A stretch of DNA of 17,846 bases from the NCBI GenBank assembly GCA_000437675.1, contig FR901785.1, positions 13,518 through 31,363 on the forward strand, read 5' to 3'. Of the stretch, positions 1 to 6,988 are shown one piece after another. The notes beneath the pieces were generated by a model. It was not told where the DNA came from. It saw only the letters and a program-made list of their open reading frames with translations, and did not search any database. Source of the DNA: Prevotella sp. CAG:891. GTDB taxonomy: Bacteria; Bacteroidota; Bacteroidia; Bacteroidales; Bacteroidaceae. Within the stretch, counting starts at the first letter, position 1, and each line of letters begins with the position of its first letter. Made by a program: the position numbers and the translations under genes.

Positions 1-3
1 TAT

Positions 4-203
4 GAAGTCGTCTGAACTTTTATGAAATTCAAGATTTGCCTTATTTTTTGAGGCGTTTTTGGGTCTTGAAGAAGGAGCGTAGCGAGTTACACGACTGATG
101 AAAGGTCAAAAAACGGCCAGAAAGAAAGGTGAAGATTGAAGATTGAATTTAGAAGAGATAAATCGCCAAATCAAATCTTCGTCAGAAAAGTTTAGACGAC
201 TTC
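4..203. mobile_element. MITE-like element with ~32-bp inverted repeats (full copy)
   Basis: The left end (GAAGTCGTCTGAACTTTT at 4-21, continuing to AAGATTTG near 38) is repeated in inverted form at the right end (CAAATC at about 171-176, then TCTTCGTCAG, ending AAAAGTTTAGACGACTTC at 186-203). The trinucleotide TAT flanks both sides (1-3 and 204-206), which could be a short target duplication. The interior has no ORF, but it carries a further imperfect inverted pair (GGCGTTTTT near 52 and AAAAAACGGCC near 109), so the whole unit can fold into one long hairpin. A deleted copy lies at 3055-3111 and a solo end at 2741-2764. No transposase is seen, so mobility would depend on an enzyme supplied elsewhere. 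The parent IS family is not identified. Confidence 0.7.
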
Positions 204-262
204 TATATGCTTGTTCTGAATAATTACAACCATGATGAAATTTTTTTCTCGAATTATTTATA

Positions 263-270
263 TAACTTTG
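263..270 (+). promoter_or_regulatory. Putative -7 box (TAACTTTG) of the alcohol dehydrogenase gene
   Basis: TAACTTTG fits the Bacteroidota housekeeping -7 consensus TAnnTTTG and lies about 110 nt before the start codon at 383. A T-rich stretch about 20 nt upstream could serve as the -33 region, but no clear TTTG is present. Confidence 0.45.
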
Positions 271-382
271 TTATTGAATAAGTAGGTGCTTCGGCATGGC
301 CAATTTGAAAGATATTGAGAAACGGCTTTAAATTCAACATATAATCACATCTACTTACCCTAACCTCAATCATATCCTAACA

Positions 383-1555
383 ATGAACAACTTTATTTAC
401 GACATTCCCGTCAAAGTGTACTTTGGCGAAAACCAGTTACATCACCTGGGTGGTGAAGTGAGCCAGTTTGGCAAACGGGTGCTACTTACTTACGGTGGAG
501 GTTCCATTAAGAAATCGGGACTTTACGATGCTGTGATGGCAGAACTGCAGAAAGCCGGCATGGAAGTTTTTGAACTTTCGGGCATTGAACCTAATCCGCG
601 CATTGAATCGGTGCGTCGGGGCGCACAAATGTGTAAGGAGCATCATATCGATGTGCTGCTGGCCGTAGGTGGCGGTTCAACCATCGATGCCACCAAGTTT
701 ATGGCTGCCGGTGCCTGTGTCGACCACGACGCCTGGGACTTTCTGTCCGAAAAATGGGCACCTATCGACAAGGCACTGCCCATTGTTACCATTCTTACGC
801 TTTCAGCTACCGGTTCCGAAATGGATTCGGGCGGTGTAATCAGCAATCCCGAAACGCAGGACAAGATTGGACGCATGGAACGCCCCATGTTGCCGAAAGT
901 GTCGTTCCTCGACCCCACGGTTACCTATTCCGTCAGTGCTTACCAAACGGCTTGCGGTGCTGCCGACATGATGTCGCACATTTTTGAGGTGTACTTCGAC
1001 AATACGCCCGACCTTTATATGCTCGACTGCTTTATGGAGGGTATGCTCAAAACCATCATCAAGTATGCACCCATAGCCATGCGCGAGCCTGACAATTACG
1101 AGGCGCGTGCCAACTTGATGTGGACCGGTTCGTGGGCCATCAATGGTTTTGCCAATGGCGGTCGCGAACAGGCTTGGAGTTGTCACCCGATGGAACATGA
1201 GCTGTCGGCCGTTTACGACATTACCCACGGCTTGGGACTCGCCATCCTCACTCCGCGCTGGATGGAATACTGCCTCGACGAAACGAATGTGCAGCGCTAT
1301 GTACAGTTTGGCACAAACGTATTTGGCATTGATGCTTCGTTGCCCGCCATGGATATTGCACGCGAGGCCATTCGCCTCACGGCACACTTCCTGTTCTGCA
1401 CCTTGGGCTTGAAGAGCACCTTTACTGAAGTCGGCATTGGCCGCGAACATTTGGCACAAATGGCTCGCAAGGCTTGCGGTGGAGGCACATTGCCCGGTTT
1501 CAAACCCTTGCAGCAGGCCGACATCGAACGCATTTACGAAATGTGCCTTTAATCA
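383..1555 (+). CDS. Iron-containing alcohol dehydrogenase (BDH/YqhD type)
   Basis: This 389-residue protein has the length and layout of NAD(P)H-dependent butanol dehydrogenase/aldehyde reductases of the Fe-ADH family (group III). These cytosolic enzymes interconvert aldehydes and alcohols. The N-terminal Rossmann-like part shows YGGGSIKKSG (residues 37-46), the same form as in YqhD, and AVGGGSTIDATK (94-105). The helical C-terminal half supplies the expected metal ligands D195, H199 (ADMMSHIFE), H268 (CHPMEH) and H282 (ITHG). The start at MNNFIYD matches the family N-terminus. The gene stands alone, with a MITE upstream and a hairpin downstream at 1709-1756. The physiological substrate and whether NADP or NAD is preferred cannot be settled here; similarity to YqhD suggests NADPH and broad aldehyde detoxification. 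Confidence 0.93.
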
Positions 1556-1666
1556 CCGAGCAGCAGGTCGCTGCGTTTTAAGGGCATAACCTCTAACCGG
1601 ACACCCCTAATTGTGCACTACCACAGGCTTTATGTCCACGAATTCGGCTGTGCCAAATAGCTGTGT

Positions 1667-1689
1667 ATTGGGGATTTCTGTTCCCCAAT
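1667..1689 (+). other. Stem-loop downstream of the alcohol dehydrogenase gene
   Basis: ATTGGGGA (1667-1674) and TCCCCAAT (1682-1689) form a perfect 8-bp stem with a 7-nt loop. There is no U-tract. The CCCCA arm could instead pair with the TGGGG arm of the next hairpin (1747-1756), so the two are mutually exclusive or act as a paired 3' end structure. Confidence 0.5.
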
Positions 1690-1708
1690 TTGTAGAACGA
1701 TTCCACAC

Positions 1709-1764
1709 ATTCCCCACTTATTCCACACCACAAAAGGTTTGGCATGAGTGGGGAATATTTTTGT
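1709..1764 (+). terminator. Probable terminator of the alcohol dehydrogenase gene
   Basis: ATTCCCCACT (1709-1718) pairs with AGTGGGGAAT (1747-1756), followed by ATTTTTGTTTT. The loop is long (28 nt), so the efficiency is uncertain. It lies 150 nt after the dehydrogenase stop codon and ahead of the next promoter. Confidence 0.45.
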
Positions 1765-1806
1765 TTTATGCTGATTATCAATCGTTTTCAAAATCGCGAT
1801 TATTTT

Positions 1807-1823
1807 TTGGCACGCCCTTTGCG
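1807..1823 (+). promoter_or_regulatory. Sigma-54 (-24/-12) promoter of the repeat-protein gene
   Basis: TTGGCACG-CCCT-TTGCG matches the RpoN consensus TTGGCACGrNNNTTGCw at every invariant position, with GG at 1809-1810 and GC at 1821-1822 in the required spacing. Transcription would begin near 1834, leaving a leader of about 50 nt before ATG 1885. A housekeeping-like TATATTAG overlaps just downstream (1824-1831). A sigma-54 promoter would need an AAA+ enhancer-binding activator; none is encoded in the window. Confidence 0.65.
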
Positions 1824-1884
1824 CTATATTAGGGCAGAAACAACAAAACAAAAAAATACAAACCACACAAAAACCACAACGATT

Positions 1885-2376
1885 ATGAAAAAGTTTTCAG
1901 TTTATGCCGTTTTGGCCATGGGAGTTCTCACAGTAAGCAGCGCAGCTTTCGCAGGTACCACCACTTTCAGCTCACGCGGTTTCATCAACGCTGAAGTTTC
2001 AGACACCGTGGTTCCCAAAGATACCGTTCTGCCCGAAAACACCGAGTCTGCATCGTTCTGCAATCCCGTCGACACGGTAGTTCCCACCGATACGGTTGCT
2101 CCTCAGAAAGACGAAACTACGCCTGTTGATAACGGCTTCTACAATCCCGTTGACACCGTAGTTCCCACCGATACCGTAGCTCCCCAGAAGGAAGAAGCTA
2201 CGCCCGTTGAAAATGGTTTCTACAATCCCGTTGACACCGTAGTTCCCACCGACACCGTAGCTCCCAAAAAGGAAGAAGCTACGCCCGTTGAAAATGGTTT
2301 CTACAATCCCGTCGACACCGTAGTCCCCACCGACACCGTAGCTCCCCAGAAGGAAGAAGCTACGCCTGCTGAATAA
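1885..2376 (+). CDS. Small secreted protein with 27-residue PVDTVVPTDTVAP repeats
   Basis: The start is placed at ATG 1885 (MKKFSVYAVLAMG), because this gives a clean signal peptide (K2-K3, hydrophobic core, cleavage after AAFA at residue 23). The open frame further upstream runs through the promoter. The mature ~140 residues hold a degenerate first unit (DTVVPKDTVLP), then four units starting NPVDTVVPTDTVAP. Each full unit is 27 residues (81 bp) and nearly identical at the DNA level, ending QKEEATPVENGFY; the last is cut short at EATPAE. The chain is rich in Pro, Thr, Val and Asp/Glu, has no cysteine in the repeats, and is probably extended and exported to the periplasm or surface. No catalytic domain and no T9SS domain are visible. 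I do not recognise the family. The identical repeats should make unit number unstable. Confidence 0.8.
   Translation: MKKFSVYAVLAMGVLTVSSAAFAGTTTFSSRGFINAEVSDTVVPKDTVLPENTESASFCNPVDTVVPTDTVAPQKDETTPVDNGFYNPVDTVVPTDTVAPQKEEATPVENGFYNPVDTVVPTDTVAPKKEEATPVENGFYNPVDTVVPTDTVAPQKEEATPAE
2059..2376 (+). repeat. 81-bp tandem coding repeats (about four copies)
   Basis: Units begin at the AATCCCGT(C/T)GACAC motif near 2062, 2143, 2224 and 2305, an exact period of 81 bp. Differences between copies are almost all silent or Glu/Asp, Lys/Gln exchanges, pointing to recent duplication or gene-conversion homogenisation. Confidence 0.88.
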
Positions 2377-2498
2377 AATCCAGTTTCCTCGTTAAGAAAT
2401 TAAATAAACAGAGTATTAACCCTTTAACCCCCCAATAAAAGAGCAAGAGAGAGAAACACGTTCAAAAGATAGTATATATATGTAGATTGTGAGTTCGC

Positions 2499-2576
2499 GA
2501 GGCTACCCCTAACATCACAGCTATCAGGCATATTCAAGATATGAGTTGTGATGGCGGGGGATAGCCTCCTTTTTTT
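2499..2576 (+). terminator. Long stem-loop plus T-tract downstream of the repeat-protein gene
   Basis: GAGGCTACCCC (2499-2509) pairs with GGGGGATAGCCTC (2556-2568), with an inner CATCACA/TGTGATG pair, followed by T8 (2569-2576). This is a strong rho-independent terminator for + transcription, 120 nt after the stop codon at 2376. The 70-nt structured body could also be the body of a small RNA. Confidence 0.6.
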
Positions 2577-2607
2577 GTATCTGTATGCAACCTAAGAGCC
2601 TAAAAAA

Positions 2608-2692
2608 CCGAGAACGCTGATAAAAAATAGAATAGGAACTTGAATGCAACAATCAGCGTATCTCGGCAAGAGAGGAGGTGTGCATCCCTCTC
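2608..2692. other. Two adjacent hairpins in gene-free DNA
   Basis: CCGAGAACGCTGAT (2608-2621) pairs with ATCAGCGTATCTCGG (2652-2666) with a single bulged base. Directly after it GAGAGG (2670-2675) pairs with CCTCTC (2687-2692). No ORF with coding character spans them. They could be part of a small RNA or a worn mobile-element end; I see no promoter box directly upstream. Confidence 0.4.
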
Positions 2693-2740
2693 CGTTAAAA
2701 TTCATCTCTACGAAAGGTGTAAATACATAGGGGATATATC

Positions 2741-2764
2741 GAAGTCGTCTAAACTTTTCAGACG
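2741..2764. mobile_element. Solo end of the MITE-like element
   Basis: GAAGTCGTCTAAACTTTTCAGACG matches the inverted form of the right end of the element at 4-203 with one change in 24 bases (CAGACG versus CTGACG). No partner end is seen within several hundred bases in the expected orientation. Confidence 0.55.
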
Positions 2765-2782
2765 TACTTTGCCGATTATGGG

Positions 2783-2833
2783 ATAAGTGGTCTACAATCA
2801 CACATAAGCGGTCGGAAATTAAGTATAAGTGGT
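2783..2833. repeat. Three ATAAGYGGT repeats phased at exactly 21 bp
   Basis: ATAAGTGGT at 2783, ATAAGCGGT at 2804 and ATAAGTGGT at 2825 are 9-bp direct repeats separated by 12 unrelated bases. The 21-bp period equals two helical turns, so the sites face the same side of the DNA, as in arrays bound by regulators of direct-repeat type. No gene starts directly beside it. Confidence 0.5.
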
Positions 2834-2892
2834 AAATCTTTTTTGGCAGTCTTAATTTCATTTACTGCATCTGAAACATTGTATAGCTTTTC

Positions 2893-2908
2893 GTAACAGT
2901 TCTGTAAC
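2893..2908. other. Palindrome GTAACAG-TT-CTGTAAC
   Basis: Perfect 7-bp arms around TT, 60 bp upstream of the terminator at 2968. It has the form of a dimeric regulator's operator, but no adjacent promoter or gene start supports a role. Confidence 0.3.
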
Positions 2909-2963
2909 CAGCAAGGGGTTCAATTCGTTCCCAATTTTCGGCTCTATATTCCTGCCTATTTTT

Positions 2964-3011
2964 AAAAAAAGCAGGGCGTGTCACGCTATTTTTTTTGACA
3001 CGCCCTGCTTT
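2964..3011 (-). terminator. Terminator of the S8 protease gene
   Basis: Read on the minus strand, AAAGCAGGGCGTGTC (3011 to 2997) pairs with GACACGCCCTGC (2982 to 2971), followed by T7 (2970 to 2964). The 12-15-bp GC-rich stem and U-tract are a classic intrinsic terminator, placed 115 nt after the protease stop codon. Read on + it has the stem but only a weak T-tract. Confidence 0.75.
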
Positions 3012-3054
3012 CAATTATTATACGAAGCAGTGGTTTAATTACACCACCAGTTTA

Positions 3055-3111
3055 TGAAGTCGTCTGAACTTTTATGAAATTCAATCTTCGTCAGAAAAGT
3101 TTAGACGACTT
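3055..3111. mobile_element. Internally deleted copy of the MITE-like element
   Basis: The left 29 bases equal 4-32 and the right 27-28 bases equal 176-203; about 143 bases of interior are missing. The break falls between short TCAA repeats present at both deletion ends in the full copy, suggesting a slippage deletion. What remains is one hairpin (GAAGTCGTCT...AGACGACTTC) sitting 15 bp after the protease stop codon, inside its 3' untranslated region. Confidence 0.65.
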
Positions 3112-3126
3112 CAATTTCACATCTGC

Positions 3127-5274
3127 TTATTTCACCACCAATTTGCGCGTAGTGCTGCTGGCAGTAGTCGACACCTTGAAGAGGTAAACACCCGGAGCAA
3201 AGTTGGCAAGGTTTACCACACGTTCAGTGCCGCAACGCGGTGCATCAACGTATTCGCTGCTAACGAGTTGTCCGTTGGTATTGAACACCTGCAAAGTAGC
3301 AAAGCTTTCGTTGTTGTTGAACAACACGCGCCATTCGTTGTGGTTTTTACTAATGGTTACGGGAGCTTCGCTATTGAGCGTTTCGTCAATGCCACTTTGT
3401 CCCTTCATTTCAAGGGCCTTTTTCAAACCATTGTAAGCATCGATTTTACCAAAGCCCCAAGTAGCATTCCAGTTGTTGGCATCCACCTTGCCTACGTGAT
3501 TATCACGACGGCCGGTTGCTTTCATGATGTCCAGAATGTTTTCGTAAGTCAGTTTGGGGTTAGCCTCAAGCCAAAGGGCAATGATACCGGTAACAGCAGG
3601 AGTAGCCATTGAAGTACCCGACATCATACCGTAATAGTAAGTGCCACCCTCAGAGTTTACTTTCTGCACCTGGTAACTTCTGTAATTTTCGAACTGAGCC
3701 GAGTTTTTCGAGAAAGCCGACAACACCGTACCGCCAGGACCTGCTACAGCCGGTTTCGGAGTAGCTTCGCCCACGAGCGGACCGTGGCTGCTGAAGTTAC
3801 TGATATCACCAGTTTCGCCAACGCCCGCATCATAGGTTGAACCATTGAGGTTTGTGAATCTTGAGGCTGCATTGTACGAAGCCACAGCTATAGCCTTGCC
3901 AATCGTGGCAGCACCTTCGCCCACCATGTATTCGGCATCGCCGCTATGGGCTTTGTATTTACCCACCGACATAGCCATGAAGTTGTTGCCGTAGTAGTTC
4001 GAACCATCAATCCATGCGTGGAAAGAATCGCCCTGCTTACCAGATACCTGCCATACCACTTTGTACGAAGTACCCGTCACCTTCAAAATGTTGGCCAAAA
4101 CCTGCGAGTTCAGATGCAAACGTGCATACTGACGGTTGTTATAAGGGTCAATACCCGTGCTGAATCCGCTCAGATTATCCAACTGTTCGTCAGTAGGCTC
4201 ATACAAGCGGCTACCGTTGATGATACAAGGCTTAATGGTGAGGTGAGCCTGAGCATCGGTAGCAGTGCCCCAGAGTTCCGACAGAATTATTTTGTTCGGA
4301 TTGTAATTGTTGTCGGTTTTCATGTAAAGGTACACCGGTTCGCTGTCCGAAGTAATTTCGCGGTAAGCGTGGAACTTGTCGTTACCCTCGTTACCCATGG
4401 CAGCCACCATGATACCACCCTCACCACACAACTTACTCATGTTTTGGTCGTGAGAAGTGCTACCGTCGTGCGGACCGATAATGGAACCGAAACTCATGTT
4501 AATAACCCAGGGCTGTCCGTTTTTCTCGGCATAATCCTTGATAGACTTAGCCTGAGCCTCTACGGCAGTATCAGTGAATTTTGAAGAAACAAGAATCAAA
4601 TCTGCCCCTGTGGCAATGCCGTAATAATCGCTACCTTCCACCTTGCTACCGGCAGCAATGTTTGCCACGTGCGTGGCATGGCCCACGTCATCGAGGCGGT
4701 CAGAAGTCGGCATACGTTCGGTCAGCATACCTCCGCCGGAATTGGCACCATAGCGCACCACGCGACCCTTGAATGCCGGGTGTTTGTATTCAAATCCCTG
4801 GTCAATAACGCCAATAACCACTCCTTTACCCGTGAAGGGAGTTTCGAGTCCTTCGCCGGCCGTAACTTTGGTCACACCGGTTTCGGGGCGCACGTTGTGC
4901 ATCAGTTTGTGAAACTGGCGCGGTGCATTGATAAAAAGCACATTGGGCTGTTCGGCAAGCGTAGTGATGTACGAAGCCGGAATATGCGCCACCACAAGTT
5001 CATCGGTAATGATTTCGGCCTCGTAGCCGGCTGCTTTGATGGCAGCCTCAACAGCTGCTGCATCATTCACGCTGACAGATACCGAAATATTGCTTTGCGG
5101 TGTAACCGTTTGGGTTGACTTGTTTGCAGAAAGCACCTGCATCGTACGTCCTTCTACCAAATGGTTTAAGCGGGCATCCCACTTCGTACCGGTATCGTAC
5201 ACTTTGACTTGCTGAGCCAAAGAAGGCACAGACATCAGGGCGATAGCCCCGGCTATGAGTAGTTTTTTATCCAT
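3127..5274 (-). CDS. Secreted subtilisin-like (S8) serine protease with T9SS sorting domain
   Basis: The 715-residue precursor starts with a Sec signal peptide (MDKKLLIAGAIALMSVPSLA, residues 1-20) and a propeptide to about residue 145. The S8 domain has its triad at D158 (GVIDQG), H199 (GHATHVANIAAG) and S555 (SGTSMATP), with oxyanion Asn N295 (AMGNEGN). About 140 residues (roughly 305-450) are inserted between the oxyanion Asn and the AIAVASY strand, forming an extra domain as in large bacterial subtilases. The usual HGTH motif reads HATH here. Residues 640-715 are a Por C-terminal domain (NTNGQLV, FAPGVYLFKV, RKLVVK end), the type A signal for export through the type IX system and surface attachment. 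The gene is monocistronic, with a -7 box at 5433-5440 and a terminator at 2964-3011. It is likely a surface peptidase or haemin/peptide-foraging enzyme; the substrate is unknown. Confidence 0.93.
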   Translation of the reverse strand: MDKKLLIAGAIALMSVPSLAQQVKVYDTGTKWDARLNHLVEGRTMQVLSANKSTQTVTPQSNISVSVSVNDAAAVEAAIKAAGYEAEIITDELVVAHIPASYITTLAEQPNVLFINAPRQFHKLMHNVRPETGVTKVTAGEGLETPFTGKGVVIGVIDQGFEYKHPAFKGRVVRYGANSGGGMLTERMPTSDRLDDVGHATHVANIAAGSKVEGSDYYGIATGADLILVSSKFTDTAVEAQAKSIKDYAEKNGQPWVINMSFGSIIGPHDGSTSHDQNMSKLCGEGGIMVAAMGNEGNDKFHAYREITSDSEPVYLYMKTDNNYNPNKIILSELWGTATDAQAHLTIKPCIINGSRLYEPTDEQLDNLSGFSTGIDPYNNRQYARLHLNSQVLANILKVTGTSYKVVWQVSGKQGDSFHAWIDGSNYYGNNFMAMSVGKYKAHSGDAEYMVGEGAATIGKAIAVASYNAASRFTNLNGSTYDAGVGETGDISNFSSHGPLVGEATPKPAVAGPGGTVLSAFSKNSAQFENYRSYQVQKVNSEGGTYYYGMMSGTSMATPAVTGIIALWLEANPKLTYENILDIMKATGRRDNHVGKVDANNWNATWGFGKIDAYNGLKKALEMKGQSGIDETLNSEAPVTISKNHNEWRVLFNNNESFATLQVFNTNGQLVSSEYVDAPRCGTERVVNLANFAPGVYLFKVSTTASSTTRKLVVK

Positions 5275-5366
5275 TGCACTGAATACTTGTAAGGTTTGTT
5301 TTTTTTAAAAAGAAAGTAAGTGCAGAAGCGTAAAAATCTGCACTGAACAAAGGGTTACAACGTATC

Positions 5367-5390
5367 GTTCCCCAACGATTGCTTGGGAAC
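5367..5390 (-). other. Stem-loop in the protease mRNA leader
   Basis: GTTCCC (5367-5372) pairs with GGGAAC (5385-5390), with AA/TT extending the stem inside. It lies in the ~150-nt 5' leader of the protease, about 95 nt before its start codon. The function is unknown. Confidence 0.35.
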
Positions 5391-5432
5391 TTGTATTTAT
5401 TGACTTACGACACATTCCGCGAAAGTCGTGCG

Positions 5433-5440
5433 CAAAGATA
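5433..5440 (-). promoter_or_regulatory. -7 box (TATCTTTG) of the S8 protease gene
   Basis: On the minus strand TATCTTTGCGC fits TAnnTTTG. TTTTATTTTG lies 14-25 nt further upstream as a loose -33 region. The implied leader is about 150 nt. The 303-nt gap 5275-5577 also holds the leader hairpin at 5367-5390 and the cyuA 3' hairpin, and no gene. Confidence 0.6.
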
Positions 5441-5547
5441 TGGATTATTCATGACAAAATAAAAGAGGACAGAATATTTTTCTGTTATTTAGTCAGTTTT
5501 AATCGCAATCATGCGTTGCAAGCAGCCCAACTTTCTGTGAAGCATGC

Positions 5548-5571
5548 CAGCCACCCCAAACGGGGTAGCTG
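5548..5571 (-). terminator. GC-rich stem-loop just after cyuA
   Basis: CAGCCACCCC (5548-5557) pairs with GGGGTAGCTG (5562-5571) with one G-T wobble and a 4-nt loop, 6 nt past the cyuA stop codon. There is no U-tract, so it may act as a 3'-end protector or a weak terminator. Confidence 0.5.
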
Positions 5572-5577
5572 ACAGAA

Positions 5578-6888
5578 TCAGCCCTTTTTGTGTGTCATGA
5601 TGTCGAGCACACAGCGGTCGGTTTCATTCATGGCATCTGCGCCAATGCTTACCAGGTTGCGAATGCTCTGGTCCACATCCTCGTCGATAATGCCCTCCAC
5701 GCTTTCCACGCAGTTGCCCTGCATGGCCAACATGGCCGAAAGCACAGCCGTGCTGACACCGCTGGTCAGCTTCAGCGCGCAGCTGGGTTTGGCACCGTCG
5801 CAAATCATGCCGGTCAGGTTGGCAATCATGTTTTTCACGGCGTAAGTCATTTGTTCGTACGTACCGCCCATCAGGTAAGTAATGCCGCAGCTCGATCCCG
5901 TGGCAGCCACCACGCATCCGCACAGGGCCGACAGCGTGCCCAGGTTTTGTTTGATGTAAATGGCCGTGAGGTGCGAAAGCATCAGGGCGCGCGTCATTTC
6001 CTCGGGGGTGTTGTGGTTTTCCTCGGCAAACACCACCACGGGGTTCGTGGCGCAAATACCCTGGTTACCCGAACCCGAATTGCTCATAACCGGAATCATG
6101 GCTCCCGCCATTCGGGCATCGCAAGCGCACGACGTCGACGACAGAATGTGTGAGAATATGTTGTCGCCCATAATGCCGCGTCCCAAAGGACGTGTCAGAG
6201 CCTTTCCCAAGCAGTGTCCGTAGTTTCCTTCGAGCGAGCGTCGGGCAGCTTCTGAGTTAAGTCGGCGTGCCTCGTTGATAAATTCAATTTCCTCGATGGG
6301 CATGGTCGTGGCATATTCCCACACCTTGCGCATATTCAGTTGCAGAGGTTCGTTGGCAGGCGACTGTTCAGCAGCCTGCTCCACGTTGGTTTCGGCAGCG
6401 TGGAAAATCACTTCGTCATCCTTTTCAACCAGGGTGAAGCGTGTATGTTCGCGTGCAATCACCACATGAGCCCGGTGTCCGTTTTCGTCCGTAGCCAGGA
6501 TTTCGACATACAGTTTTTCGGGAGCATCTTTTTTGAGTTGTATGTCGATGCAGTCAGTGGCAATGTAAGCCTTGCCCTTCTCCACAGCCTCGGGGGTGCA
6601 GTCGCGCAGCACTTCGAGTCCGTAGTCCGAACGGCCTATCAAAGCGCCCAGGGCAATGGCAATGGGAAGTCCCACCATGCCCGTGCCGGGAATACCCACG
6701 CCCATGGCATTTTTCAGGATGTTGGCACTCAGCCAAGCTTCAATTCGAACGGGAGTTGCGCCCAATACTTCAGTGGCGCGGCTCACTGCCAAAGCCACAC
6801 AAATAGGCTCGGTGCAACCAATAGCAGGCACCACCCAATGCTTAACGAGTTGGGTTATTTGTTGTTTTTCAGCGGTTGATAAAGTCAT
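5578..6888 (-). CDS. cyuA: L-cysteine desulfidase / serine dehydratase-alpha-like (UPF0597)
   Basis: This family of cytosolic [4Fe-4S] enzymes splits L-cysteine into pyruvate, ammonia and sulfide (CyuA, formerly YhaM; archaeal CdsB). ATG 6888 (MTLSTAEK) is chosen because the family starts shortly before the CTEP motif; the 18 extra codons upstream look like leader. The protein has 436 residues. Cys25 in GCTEP is the expected catalytic base. C334 (GSSCG), C363 (MICDG) and C370 (PSCALK) fit the cluster ligands, the last two spaced by seven as in the family. SNSGSGNQGI (269-278) is the other signature. The gene lies 100 bp downstream of a broken AraC-type regulator in the same direction, which may once have controlled it. 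Sulfide production from cysteine fits an oral or gut anaerobe. Which amino acid it prefers (cysteine or serine) is not shown by sequence. Confidence 0.88.
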   Translation of the reverse strand: MTLSTAEKQQITQLVKHWVVPAIGCTEPICVALAVSRATEVLGATPVRIEAWLSANILKNAMGVGIPGTGMVGLPIAIALGALIGRSDYGLEVLRDCTPEAVEKGKAYIATDCIDIQLKKDAPEKLYVEILATDENGHRAHVVIAREHTRFTLVEKDDEVIFHAAETNVEQAAEQSPANEPLQLNMRKVWEYATTMPIEEIEFINEARRLNSEAARRSLEGNYGHCLGKALTRPLGRGIMGDNIFSHILSSTSCACDARMAGAMIPVMSNSGSGNQGICATNPVVVFAEENHNTPEEMTRALMLSHLTAIYIKQNLGTLSALCGCVVAATGSSCGITYLMGGTYEQMTYAVKNMIANLTGMICDGAKPSCALKLTSGVSTAVLSAMLAMQGNCVESVEGIIDEDVDQSIRNLVSIGADAMNETDRCVLDIMTHKKG

Positions 6889-6988
6889 AATATGTGCTTG
6901 TATAAAAAGATGGACCCCATATTTAAGGGTGGTTCTAAACAATGCTTAGAAGTACTATAGATTAGAAACGCCCCTAAAAAAAGGCGGC

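Noticed and set aside
803..1459. 218-codon minus-strand ORF opposite the alcohol dehydrogenase gene
   Set aside because: It mirrors a GC-biased real gene with all metal-binding motifs on the plus strand; the minus translation shows no family features.
1744..1884. Upstream extension of the repeat-protein frame to ATG 1744
   Set aside because: The extension would place coding sequence over the sigma-54 promoter and an A-rich leader, and would bury the signal peptide that begins at ATG 1885.
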